From Deltaproteobacteria bacterium (GTDB lineage: Bacteria > Desulfobacterota > Desulfomonilia > UBA1062), in the NCBI GenBank assembly GCA_029547045.1, contig JAKPQL010000006.1, positions 1 through 64,000 on the forward strand: a stretch of 64,000 bases of DNA, read 5' to 3'. Position numbers and translations under genes: made by a program. Shown here piece by piece: positions 18,101 through 26,899 of this stretch; position 1 is the first letter of the stretch, and every line of letters starts with the position of its first letter. The notes beneath the pieces are model-generated. The model worked only from the letters and a program-made list of their open reading frames with translations. It was not told where the DNA came from and searched no databases.

Positions 18101-20092
18101 ATGGCAAAGCGAGGCTCACGGCACCCCATGCTCTCCACCTGGCCGCCCTCACGGGTGCGCAAGGGCAAGGTCGTATCGGTCCAGGAGGCGGTCCAGGTCA
18201 TCCACGACCGCGACACCGTGGCCACGGGGGGCTTTGTGGGGATCGGTGTGCCGGAGGAGATCCTCACCGGCATCGAGAACTACTTCCTGGCCACGGGAAG
18301 GCCGAGGGACCTCACCCTGGTCTATGCGGCAGGCCAGGGCGACGGACAGGACCGCGGCCTGAACCACCTTGCCCACGAGGGCCTGGTGAAGCGGGTGATC
18401 GGCGGTCACTGGGGGCTCGTCCCAAAACTCGGGAAGATGGCGCTCGAAAACACCATCGAGGCCTACAACCTCCCCCAGGGGGTCATCTCCCACCTGTACC
18501 GGGACATCGCCGCCCGCAAACCCCGCACCATCACCTCGGTGGGCCTGTGGACCTACATCGACCCACGCTTCGGCGGGGGCAGGATCAACAGCGTCACCAC
18601 GGAAGAGCTGGTGGAGTCCGTCACCTTCGACGGCCGCGAGTACCTCGCCTACCGGACCTTTCCCATCAACGTGGCCATCATCCGCGGCACCACCGCGGAC
18701 ACGGACGGGAACATCACCATGGAGCGGGAGGCGCTCACCGTGGAGATGCTCTCACTGGCCATGGCTGCAAAGAACTCGGGCGGCTTCGTCATCGCCCAGG
18801 TGGAGCGCATTGCGGCCAGCGGCACGCTGGATGCGGCACGCGTCAAGGTCCCGGGCATCCTGGTGGACTGCGTGGTGGTCTCCCGGCCCGAGAACCACTG
18901 GACCACCTTTGCCGAGCGGGCGAACCCCGCGTACACGTCAGAGGTGAAGATCCCCATGCAATACCTGCCGCCCATGGACATGGGGCCGCGCAAGATCATC
19001 GCCCGGAGGGCAGCCCTCGAGCTCAGGGGCAACAGCATCATCAACCTGGGCATCGGCATGCCCGAGGGGGTATCCCAGGTGGCCAACGAGGAGAAGATCC
19101 TCGAGTACATCACGCTCACCGCGGAGCCCGGGACCATCGGCGGCATGCCCGCGGGCGGCCTGAGCTTCGGTGCCTCCACCAACCCTGAGGCCATCATCGA
19201 CCAGCCCTACCAGTTCGACTTCTACGACGGCGGCGGCCTGGACTGCTGCTTCCTCGGGCTCGCCCAGGCGGACGCTGAGGGCAACACCAACGTGAGCAGG
19301 TTCGGGACCAGGCTCGCCGGGTGCGGCGGGTTCATCAACATCAGCCAGAGCGCCCGGAAGGTGGTCTTTGTGGGAACCTTCACCGCAGGCGGCCTCAGGG
19401 TGTCCGTGGGCAGGAACGGGCTCGTCGTGGAACGGGAGGGGAACGAGCGGAAGTTCCTCCGGGAGGTGGAGCAGGTCACCTTCAGCGGCCGCTATGCGCG
19501 CATGAAGGGCCAGCCTGTCCTGTACATCACCGAGCGGTGCGTGTTCAGCCTGGGGGAGGACGGCATGGAGCTCGTGGAGGTGGCTCCAGGGATCGACGTG
19601 GAACGGGACATCCTTGCCCACATGGACTTCAGGCCCCTCGTCAGGGGCGGGGTAAAACCTATGGACGCCAGGATCTTCCGTCCCGAACCCATGACCCTCA
19701 GGGACGATATGACCGCGCTGAGCCTCGCAGAGCGCCTCACCTACGACGCCGGGGAAAACCTGTTCTTCGTGAATTTCGAGGGACACAAGGTGAAAAGCCG
19801 CCAGGACATCCGCGACATCGAGGACATGGTCACGAACATCTGCTCGCCTCTTCCAAGGAAGGTCTACACCATCGTGAACTACGACAACTTCGATATCCTG
19901 CCCGAGCTGGTGGACGAGTACACCGCCATGGTCCGCAGGGTGGTGAAGAAGTTCTACTCCGGGGTGACCCGCTATACCACAAACACCTTCCTGCGTATGA
20001 AGCTCGGCGACGCCCTGAAAAAACGGCGGCTCGCCCCCCACATCTACGAGACCAGGGAGGAGGCGAGGCAGGCCCTTAAGGTCGGTTCCTGA
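18101..20092 (+). CDS. Acyl-CoA:acetate/propionate CoA-transferase with C-terminal extension
   Basis: This 663-residue protein joins the alpha and beta halves of a family I CoA-transferase (Pct/YdiF type). The alpha half begins [22 protein letters not shown]; the beta half has [14 protein letters not shown] and the catalytic Glu342 in [19 protein letters not shown]. Such enzymes move CoA between acyl groups in fermentation or syntrophic acid oxidation. About 130 residues at the end (from [19 protein letters not shown]) exceed the usual length of about 520; this part looks like a separate alpha/beta domain of unknown role. It converges with the deacetylase gene, stops 10 bp apart. Confidence 0.9.
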   Translation: MAKRGSRHPMLSTWPPSRVRKGKVVSVQEAVQVIHDRDTVATGGFVGIGVPEEILTGIENYFLATGRPRDLTLVYAAGQGDGQDRGLNHLAHEGLVKRVIGGHWGLVPKLGKMALENTIEAYNLPQGVISHLYRDIAARKPRTITSVGLWTYIDPRFGGGRINSVTTEELVESVTFDGREYLAYRTFPINVAIIRGTTADTDGNITMEREALTVEMLSLAMAAKNSGGFVIAQVERIAASGTLDAARVKVPGILVDCVVVSRPENHWTTFAERANPAYTSEVKIPMQYLPPMDMGPRKIIARRAALELRGNSIINLGIGMPEGVSQVANEEKILEYITLTAEPGTIGGMPAGGLSFGASTNPEAIIDQPYQFDFYDGGGLDCCFLGLAQADAEGNTNVSRFGTRLAGCGGFINISQSARKVVFVGTFTAGGLRVSVGRNGLVVEREGNERKFLREVEQVTFSGRYARMKGQPVLYITERCVFSLGEDGMELVEVAPGIDVERDILAHMDFRPLVRGGVKPMDARIFRPEPMTLRDDMTALSLAERLTYDAGENLFFVNFEGHKVKSRQDIRDIEDMVTNICSPLPRKVYTIVNYDNFDILPELVDEYTAMVRRVVKKFYSGVTRYTTNTFLRMKLGDALKKRRLAPHIYETREEARQALKVGS

Positions 20093-20102
20093 CCCGAAGG
20101 GC

Positions 20103-20936
20103 TCAGAGGAGGCCGAGTTCCGTGAGCACGTCTCGCACCGGGGCGAAGGGGAAGTCGCCCAGGAGGCGGTCGAACTTGGCCCGGGCGCCCATGATGCCGG
20201 TGTAGGTCCTGAAGAGGGAGAAGGCACCCATGCCTTTCACCTTCGGTGTGTCCGGGTTCAGCTCCCAGGGATGGATGTAGAAGACGAAGGGCCTGCCTCC
20301 CTTCACGAAGGTCCCCAGCGCGAGCCTGGTCAGGTTGTACGGCAGGAGCCGGAAATACCCCCCGCCCGTGATGGGGACGTTCACCGGTCCCATCTTCAGG
20401 GTGGATATGGGGAACTCCGCCAGGGTGCTGCCGGGGATGCGGTAGGGGAACCGGGGGGCGTCCGGTATCCCGTAGTTGTCGTGGTAGATGGGGAAGATGC
20501 TCGAATCGTAGCGGAACCCCGTCTCCTCGAGGATCTCCAGGGCCCACAGGGTGCTGTCCGTTATGGAATAGGTGGGCGCGCGGTAGCCGATGACACGCTC
20601 CCCGGTGCACTGTTCGAGCACGCCCTTTGCCCTGGTCACGTCGTCCTTGAAGCGGGCGTGGTCCTGCTGGTAGATGACCTGATGCGCATAGCCGTGGCAG
20701 GCGATCTCGTGCCCCCTGGCATGGATGAGCCGGATGAGCCCGGAATTGCGCTCGGCGATCCATCCCAGACAGAAGAAGGTGGCCCTGGTGCGGTGAGCGT
20801 CGAGCATGTCCAGGATCCGGACGGTGTTCTCCTCTGCATGGGAGGGGAGATCCTGCCAGGTGTCCCGGGGGATCAGATCCGAGAGGACGTGGATCTGGAA
20901 GTATTCCTCCAGGTCGATGCTCAGGGCGTGGTTCAT
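20103..20936 (-). CDS. Polysaccharide deacetylase, XrtA/PEP-CTERM-locus type
   Basis: This 277-residue protein is a carbohydrate esterase family 4 (NodB-like) deacetylase. It shows SIDLEEYFQ (catalytic and metal Asp), TRATFFCLGWIAE, HARGHEIACHGYAHQ (metal His pair), GYRAPTYSI and a C-terminal DUF3473-like part ending FVFYIHPWELNPD. The subtype (TIGR03006, recalled) normally occurs in exosortase A exopolysaccharide loci. No exosortase or glycosyltransferase is in this window. The start at 20936 matches the family N-terminus; the ribosome site is weak. Confidence 0.88.
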   Translation of the reverse strand: MNHALSIDLEEYFQIHVLSDLIPRDTWQDLPSHAEENTVRILDMLDAHRTRATFFCLGWIAERNSGLIRLIHARGHEIACHGYAHQVIYQQDHARFKDDVTRAKGVLEQCTGERVIGYRAPTYSITDSTLWALEILEETGFRYDSSIFPIYHDNYGIPDAPRFPYRIPGSTLAEFPISTLKMGPVNVPITGGGYFRLLPYNLTRLALGTFVKGGRPFVFYIHPWELNPDTPKVKGMGAFSLFRTYTGIMGARAKFDRLLGDFPFAPVRDVLTELGLL

Positions 20937-21263
20937 GGTTCGTACTATAGTGAAAGCCGCTGTGTTTCGCAATCGTCCAGTGCACAGCAGGTGAATCGCA
21001 GTGGAAAAAACCAGTTGAAGAGTCACACGGTATGGGTATAGAACCATTGAGGTCCGGTCGTTCAGACCCTCGGGCAGGGAAGCCCCTCTTCACCGTGGAG
21101 CATGGTTCTGCGCGCTCCCCCGGCAGCACGGACCGCACGCCTGGCACGAACCACCAGGGTTGAAAGATCGGAACACGATGACCACGAGTGCGTTGCATGC
21201 GTACCCCGGACACCACGAGATCGTGCATGCATCACGAAAATCCCGACAAGGAGGGGACCGGAC

Positions 21264-23072
21264 ATGGCATATTCTGAACGGCACATTGCAGGCATCTTCC
21301 ACAACAGGGCTGAGCGGTACCAGTACGAGACCTTCATGCGGTACAAGAAAGAGGGCAGGTATGTACCCATCAGCTGGAAAGAAATGCAGAACATGGTCGT
21401 CAAGACGGGCCTCGGGCTCATGTCCCTGGGCGTCAGGCCTGCGGACATGGTGGGCATCTTCTCGGAAAACTGCTGGCAGTGGGTGCTCTGCGACCTGGCT
21501 GCCCTGTCCATCGGCGCCGCCGACGCGCCTATCTACGCCACCAACTCGGCCATGGAGGCGGCCTACATCATCAACGACTCCCTGACAAAGGTGCTCTTCG
21601 TCTCGGACAAGGACCACCTGGACAGGGTCCTGTCGGTCAGGGGCAGACTGGCGAACCTGAAGCACATCGTCACCTTCGACAGGATCGAGACGTCCGACGA
21701 GCTGGTCATGAGCCTCGACGAACTCATGGCCCGCGGTGAAGCGGAGAAGGACAAGGCGGGGTTCGAGCAGCGCCTGGAAGCCATCGGCCCCGATGACCTG
21801 GCGACGCTGATATATACCTCGGGCACCACCGGGGCCCCCAAGGGTGTGATGCTCACCCACGGAAACTTCGTGGCAAACGTCATGCAGGCCTACGCGTCGC
21901 ACCCCATCATCGACCACCGGGACGAGTCGCTGTCACTGCTTCCCTGGAGCCACTCCCTGGGCAGGACGGTCTCGCTCTACCTCATGATCCAGGTCGGCGC
22001 CGTGGTGAACCTGGCCGAATCCTTCTCCACGGTCCTGGAGAACATGCAGGAGATCAGGCCAACCCTGATGGTGAGCGTTCCCAGGCTCTTCGAGAAGCTC
22101 CACTCGGGCATCTTCTCCCAGGCTGCCAAGGCCCACCCCGTGAAGAAGAAGCTCTTCGGCTGGGCGGTGCAGGTGGCCGACAGGGCGGTGGACTACATCG
22201 TCCAGAAGAAGGAGATGCCAGCCACCATCAACGCCCAGTACACCCTGGCCGAGGCTCTCGTGTTTTCCAAGATGCGCAAGGCCCTGGGGCTCGAGAGGAT
22301 CAGGATCTTTATCAGCGGCGGAGGGCCGCTGTCCACCGAGATCGACCGCTTTTTCAACGGGATAGGCGTGCCGGTGCACAACGGTTACGGCCTCACCGAG
22401 ACGAGCCCGGTGACCAACGTGAACCGGTTCGACGTGTTCGAGTTCGGCTCCGTTGGCCCGGCGCTCCCCGACACCCATGTCATGATCGCCCCCGACGGCG
22501 AGATCCTCATCAAGGGGCCCCAGGTCATGAAGGGCTACTTCAACAAACCCGAGGACACCAAGGCGGTGTTCACCGAGGACGGCTGGTTCATGACCGGGGA
22601 CATCGGGCGCATCGACGACCGCGGGTGCCTGTACATAACGGACAGGAAGAAGGACATCATCGTCACTGCAGGCGGCAAGAACATCGCTCCCCAGAACATC
22701 GAGAACAGCCTCCTGGCGGACCTGCTCATCGAGCAGGCCGTGGTCATCGGCGAGGGGAAGAAATTCATCAGCGCGCTCATCGTGCCGAACTTCAAGGAGC
22801 TCGCCGGTTACGCCAAGAAGCAGGGCATCTCCTTCAACTCCCACGAGGACCTGGTGAAGAAGCCCGAGATCGTGGCCCTGTACGACCAGCGGATAAAGGA
22901 CCTCATGAAGGACTACGCCCGGGTGGAGCAGATCCGCAGGTTCACGATCCTGCCCAGGGAGTTCACCATCGAGTCCGGGGAGCTCACGCCCACCCTCAAG
23001 ATCAAGCGTAAGGTGGTGGGCAGGAACTTCGCCGCCGAGATCGATGCCATGTACAAAGACGACAGGGATTGA
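21264..23072 (+). CDS. Long-chain acyl-CoA synthetase (AMP-forming)
   Basis: This 602-residue ANL-family ligase resembles long-chain fatty-acid CoA ligases (FadD15-like). It has IYTSGTTGAPKGVMLTHGNF, NGYGLTETSPV, MTGDIGRIDDRGCLYITDRKKDIIVTAGGKNIAP and the expected C-terminal catalytic Lys region (TPTLKIKRKVV). It activates fatty acids for beta-oxidation or lipid synthesis. ATG 21264 follows AAGGAGGGG; a longer frame upstream has no homologous content. It is a single-gene unit, followed by a hairpin. Confidence 0.93.
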   Translation: MAYSERHIAGIFHNRAERYQYETFMRYKKEGRYVPISWKEMQNMVVKTGLGLMSLGVRPADMVGIFSENCWQWVLCDLAALSIGAADAPIYATNSAMEAAYIINDSLTKVLFVSDKDHLDRVLSVRGRLANLKHIVTFDRIETSDELVMSLDELMARGEAEKDKAGFEQRLEAIGPDDLATLIYTSGTTGAPKGVMLTHGNFVANVMQAYASHPIIDHRDESLSLLPWSHSLGRTVSLYLMIQVGAVVNLAESFSTVLENMQEIRPTLMVSVPRLFEKLHSGIFSQAAKAHPVKKKLFGWAVQVADRAVDYIVQKKEMPATINAQYTLAEALVFSKMRKALGLERIRIFISGGGPLSTEIDRFFNGIGVPVHNGYGLTETSPVTNVNRFDVFEFGSVGPALPDTHVMIAPDGEILIKGPQVMKGYFNKPEDTKAVFTEDGWFMTGDIGRIDDRGCLYITDRKKDIIVTAGGKNIAPQNIENSLLADLLIEQAVVIGEGKKFISALIVPNFKELAGYAKKQGISFNSHEDLVKKPEIVALYDQRIKDLMKDYARVEQIRRFTILPREFTIESGELTPTLKIKRKVVGRNFAAEIDAMYKDDRD

Positions 23073-23082
23073 CCCGCACCCC

Positions 23083-23112
23083 TTCAGGGCACCTGCACGA
23101 AGGTGCCCTGAA
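23083..23112 (+). terminator. Hairpin after acyl-CoA synthetase gene
   Basis: A perfect 12-bp inverted repeat (23083-23094 and 23101-23112) encloses a 6-base loop, 10 bp after the stop codon. No T-run follows, so it may stabilise the 3' end or terminate weakly rather than act as a classical terminator. Confidence 0.5.
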
Positions 23113-23143
23113 CCTTCTTGAAGGAACCACTCCCATTTTCCCC

Positions 23144-23172
23144 TTGCAATCACGGAAGAAAGCACATATAGT
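23144..23172 (+). promoter_or_regulatory. nrdD promoter
   Basis: TTGCAA (23144-23149) and TATAGT (23167-23172) are separated by 17 bp. The -10 box lies inside the first NrdR-type box, so repressor binding would block RNA polymerase. Confidence 0.6.
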
Positions 23173-23205
23173 ATGCTGGTGTTCATGATACACTATATAT
23201 AGTAT
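23159..23205 (+). promoter_or_regulatory. Pair of NrdR boxes
   Basis: The second box at 23190-23205 (ACACTATATATAGTAT) is a near-perfect match to the NrdR consensus acaCwATATATwGtgt. The first, at 23159-23174, matches well only in its right half (ATATAGTAT). They are 31 bp apart start to start, three helical turns, which is the usual NrdR arrangement. NrdR represses ribonucleotide reductase genes when dATP is high. Confidence 0.75.
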
Positions 23206-23337
23206 GCTATACCAGGGTTGGTCCCTGGCACATGCGGAAAAATACAGGGTCGTTTTCACGGTTGAGGGAGCGTGAGAAGGCGGGAACGGTCAACCACATC
23301 AACCACATGAACTGTTCAGTCAAAGGGGAGGAATAGC

Positions 23338-25551
23338 ATGTTCACCACCATCAGGAAGAGGGACGGCAGGGTCGTTTCCTTCGATGCCTCGAAGATCACG
23401 GCGGCCATCGCCAAGGCGGGCAGGGCCACGGGCGAATTCGATGATGCCACTGCACAGAAGCTCATGGTCAAGGTGCTTTCCATCGCGGAGCAGACCTGTG
23501 CGGACGTGCCCGCGGTGGAAGCCGTGCAGGACATCGTGGAGGAGGTACTCCTCCAGTCCATGTTCAAGAAGACCGCCAAGGCCTACATCATCTACCGCGA
23601 CCAGCACGCCAAGATCCGCGAGATCAAGGCCGGCATGGGGGTGGACCTCATCGACCAGTACCTGGAGAAGCTGGACTGGCAGGTGAACGAGAACAGCAAC
23701 ATGGCCTTTTCTCTGCAGGGCCTCAACAACTACCTCTCCTCGGAGATCAGCAAGATCTACTGGCTCAACAAGATCTACCCGCCCGAGGTGCGCAATGCCC
23801 ATTCCAACGGCGACTTCCACATCCACGACCTCAACATCATCTCGGTGTACTGCGTGGGGTGGGATCTCTACGATCTCCTGCTCAAGGGCTTCAAGGGCGC
23901 GGCCGGGAAGGTGGAGAGCAAGCCGGCCAAGCACTTCCGCACCGCGCTGGGTCAGATCGTGAACTTCTTCTACACCCTCCAGGGCGAGGCGGCAGGGGCG
24001 CAGGCCTTCTCCAACTTCGACACGCTGCTCTCCCCCTTCATCCGCTACGACCAGCTCGACTACCTCCAGGTGAAGCAGGCCCTGCAGGAGTTCATCTTCA
24101 ACATCAACGTGCCCACCCGGGTGGGTTTCCAGACCCCCTTCACCAACGTGACCCTGGACCTGGAGGTACCTGCCCACTACCGGGACCAGGGCGTGGTCGT
24201 GGGCGGCCAGATCCTTGATGCCACCTACGGAGAGTTCCAGCACGAGATGGACATGTTCAACCGCGCCTTCGTGGAGGTCATGGCGGCCGGCGACGCCAAG
24301 GGCAGGGTGTTCACCTTCCCCATCCCCACCTACAACATCACTTCAGACTTCAACTGGGACAACCCCAATCTCACCGGCCTGTGGGAGATGACGGCCAAGT
24401 ACGGGGTGCCGTACTTCTCCAACTTCGTCAATTCGGACATGGACCCGGGTGACGCCCGGAGCATGTGCTGCCGGCTCAGGATCGACAACCGCGAGCTCGT
24501 CAAGAGAGGCGGCGGCCTGTTCGGGTCCAACCCGCTCACCGGCTCCATCGGCGTGGTGACCATCAACCTGCCGAGGCTCGGCTTCCTGAGCTCGAGCGAG
24601 ACCGACTTCATGCGGAGGCTGGACGACCTCATCGACATCGCGAGCATGAGCCTGGACATCAAGCGCAAGGTCCTCGAGAGCTTCACGGAGAGCAACCTGT
24701 ATCCCTACACCAAGTTCTACCTCACGGGTATCAAGAAGCAGCTGGGCGAGTACTGGAAGAACCACTTCTCCACCATCGGCATCCTGGGCATGAACGAGGC
24801 TTGCCTGAACCTCTTCGGCAAGGACATCGGCACGGACCAGGGCAAGCTCTTCGCCCTGCGGGTGGCCGACTTCATCCGGCACAAGCTGCTGGTCCTCCAG
24901 GAGAAGACCGGGAACAACTACAACTTCGAGGCCACGCCCGCGGAGGGCACGTCCTACCGCATGGCACGCATCGACAAGAAGGTCTTCCCGGAGATCGTCT
25001 GCGCCAACGAGAAGGAGTACCGTGAAGGCCACGAGCCGTACTACACGAACTCGTCCCAGCTCCCGGTGAACTACACGGACGACATCTTCGAGGCCCTGGA
25101 CCTGCAGGACGACATCCAGTCCAAGTACACCGGCGGAACGGTCATGCATCTCTTCGCCGGCGAGCGCGTGGAGGACCCTGAGGTGATCAAACGCCTGGTC
25201 ATGAAGATCTGCAGCGGGTACAAGATCCCGTACTTCACGTTCAGCCCCACATTCAGCGTATGCCCGGGCCACGGCTACCTCGCGGGCAACCATTCCCAGT
25301 GCCCCGAGTGCGGCGAGACCACCGAGGTGTACTCGCGCGTGGTGGGCTACCTGCGGCCGGTGGCCCAGTGGAACAACGGCAAGAAGGAGGAGTTCCTCCA
25401 GCGGAAGTCCTTCCGGGTGGAAAAGGCGGTGCCGGCACAGGAGCTCTTGTCCGGCCAGGTGTACAAGGTGCAGCCGTCCGGTACGCATGCAGCAGCGGAG
25501 GTGTCCCGCCATGCCCCGGCGGTCCGGGAGGGGATGTCGAGGGAGGTGTGA
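23338..25551 (+). CDS. nrdD: Anaerobic (class III) ribonucleoside-triphosphate reductase
   Basis: This 737-residue glycyl-radical enzyme reduces ribonucleotides to deoxyribonucleotides without oxygen. An ATP-cone allosteric domain covers about residues 1-95 (IRKRDGRVVSFDASKI). The catalytic barrel follows, with FHIHDLN and SMCCRLRIDNR. The C-terminal zinc site (VCPGHGYLAGNHSQCPECG) precedes the radical glycine near residue 670 in SRVVGYLRPVAQWNNGK. A tail of about 40 extra residues follows the usual end. The ATG has AAAGGGGAGGAAT upstream. Expression is probably controlled by NrdR. Its activase NrdG is encoded 0.6 kb downstream, beyond an opposed gene. Confidence 0.97.
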   Translation: MFTTIRKRDGRVVSFDASKITAAIAKAGRATGEFDDATAQKLMVKVLSIAEQTCADVPAVEAVQDIVEEVLLQSMFKKTAKAYIIYRDQHAKIREIKAGMGVDLIDQYLEKLDWQVNENSNMAFSLQGLNNYLSSEISKIYWLNKIYPPEVRNAHSNGDFHIHDLNIISVYCVGWDLYDLLLKGFKGAAGKVESKPAKHFRTALGQIVNFFYTLQGEAAGAQAFSNFDTLLSPFIRYDQLDYLQVKQALQEFIFNINVPTRVGFQTPFTNVTLDLEVPAHYRDQGVVVGGQILDATYGEFQHEMDMFNRAFVEVMAAGDAKGRVFTFPIPTYNITSDFNWDNPNLTGLWEMTAKYGVPYFSNFVNSDMDPGDARSMCCRLRIDNRELVKRGGGLFGSNPLTGSIGVVTINLPRLGFLSSSETDFMRRLDDLIDIASMSLDIKRKVLESFTESNLYPYTKFYLTGIKKQLGEYWKNHFSTIGILGMNEACLNLFGKDIGTDQGKLFALRVADFIRHKLLVLQEKTGNNYNFEATPAEGTSYRMARIDKKVFPEIVCANEKEYREGHEPYYTNSSQLPVNYTDDIFEALDLQDDIQSKYTGGTVMHLFAGERVEDPEVIKRLVMKICSGYKIPYFTFSPTFSVCPGHGYLAGNHSQCPECGETTEVYSRVVGYLRPVAQWNNGKKEEFLQRKSFRVEKAVPAQELLSGQVYKVQPSGTHAAAEVSRHAPAVREGMSREV

Positions 25552-25558
25552 GCGTCCG

Positions 25559-25942
25559 CTAGGAACCGAGTACCTGGACGAGCACGTCGCGGAGGTCTTC
25601 CATCTTGAACGGCTTCTTCACCACGCCCCTGAACCCGTACTCGGTGCAGTTGGTCATGATGGGGTCATTGGAATATCCGCTGGACACGATGGCTTTGGCG
25701 TCCGGATCCATGGACAGGAGGTCGCGGATGACATCCTTTCCGCCCCGGTCGCCCGGGATGGTGAGATCCATGATCACCGCCCCGAAAGGCGAGCCGCTCT
25801 GCATGGCCGCGCCGTACTTGACCAGGGCCTCCTGGCCGTTCCTGGAGAGATCGACCTCATAGCCCAGGTATTCGAGCATGCTGCTGACAACATCGAGGAT
25901 CAGTTCCTCATCATCCATTATGAGAACCCTCGTCTTCGCCAT
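25559..25942 (-). CDS. Stand-alone response-regulator receiver protein
   Basis: This 127-residue protein is a single CheY-like receiver domain. It has the acidic pair in LIMDDEE, the phospho-acceptor Asp in AVIMDLTIPGDRGG, a VSSGYS segment and the Lys in VVKKPFKMEDL. There is no output domain. It resembles the receiver domains fused to the hybrid kinases in this window, so it may be a phosphorelay partner. It lies on the minus strand between nrdD and nrdG, with GGGAGGAG before its ATG. Confidence 0.92.
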   Translation of the reverse strand: MAKTRVLIMDDEELILDVVSSMLEYLGYEVDLSRNGQEALVKYGAAMQSGSPFGAVIMDLTIPGDRGGKDVIRDLLSMDPDAKAIVSSGYSNDPIMTNCTEYGFRGVVKKPFKMEDLRDVLVQVLGS

Positions 25943-26179
25943 GATGAGTACTCCTCCCTCTCGTTCTGCCCTTCATGAAATATGTGCATCAATACCATCG
26001 GGGCCGGGATTCGTGTTTCCGGAACCGCGCCCTCTGGTGAAAACATCGTCCCTTCGCCCGGAGATCTTGAATGAAAAACCTGCAGCCGGACATTGGCGCT
26101 TTGAGTATATTATTAGCGCTCAGCAGGAACAAATCAAGCCATTTCAGACCCTTTGGCCGGAAGGGGTGGAGGGCGGGCG
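25943..26179. other. Intergenic region upstream of nrdG
   Basis: The region separates the divergent receiver and nrdG genes. An AT-rich stretch near 26100-26115 could contain the nrdG promoter, but no pair of boxes is convincing. I see no NrdR box here. Confidence 0.35.
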
Positions 26180-26878
26180 GTGCCTGCCGTGAAAATCGCA
26201 TACGTCCAGAAGACATCGTTCATCGATTACCCGGGCATGATCAGCGCCATCGTCTTCACCCAGGGGTGCAACTTCCGCTGCCCCTTCTGCCACAACCCTG
26301 AGCTCGTGATCCCGGCGCTCTACTGCGACACCATCGGCCCCGAAGAGGTGTTCTCGTACCTGGAGAAACGTCAGGGAAAGCTCGACGCCGTGGTCATCAC
26401 CGGCGGAGAGCCCACCCTCCAGAGCGGTCTTGAAGGGTTCATGCGCAGGATAAAGAGCATGGGGTACCGCCTGAAGCTCGACACCAACGGGTCCAGACCG
26501 CAGGTCCTCAGGACGATCCTCTCCCATGGGCTGGCTGACTATGTGGCCATGGACATCAAGGCGCCCCTGGACAGGTATGCGCAGGTGGCGGGGGCACTGG
26601 TGAACATCACGGACATCCAGGAAAGCATCGATGCCCTCATGGACTCGGGCATCACCCACGAGTTCCGCACCACCCTGGTAGGATCCCTCATCGACTCCTC
26701 AGACGTGATGAAGATCGTCCGCATGATCGAGGGCGCACCGCTCTATGTCCTCCAGAGGTTCGTGTCGTCCAAGCATGTGGACAAGGAATACGCATCGGAC
26801 AGGTCTTTTCCCGAAGACGAGGAGAAACGTCTCCTGGACCGGATCCGGGGCATGGTGGGAAGGTGCATCGTCCGCTAG
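26180..26878 (+). CDS. nrdG: Anaerobic ribonucleotide reductase activating protein (radical SAM)
   Basis: This protein of about 232 residues is the radical-SAM activase that installs the glycyl radical on NrdD. The cluster motif is in TQGCNFRCPFCHNPEL (CxxxCxxC), followed by VVITGGEPTLQ and LDTNG. Its length and sequence fit the longer NrdG/PflA-like form common in anaerobes. Starts GTG 26180 (behind GGTGGAGGG) and GTG 26189 are both possible. Its 3' end converges with a kinase gene 21 bp away. Confidence 0.92.
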   Translation: MPAVKIAYVQKTSFIDYPGMISAIVFTQGCNFRCPFCHNPELVIPALYCDTIGPEEVFSYLEKRQGKLDAVVITGGEPTLQSGLEGFMRRIKSMGYRLKLDTNGSRPQVLRTILSHGLADYVAMDIKAPLDRYAQVAGALVNITDIQESIDALMDSGITHEFRTTLVGSLIDSSDVMKIVRMIEGAPLYVLQRFVSSKHVDKEYASDRSFPEDEEKRLLDRIRGMVGRCIVR

Positions 26879-26899
26879 ATGCGGCTGGAGATTCAAGGA

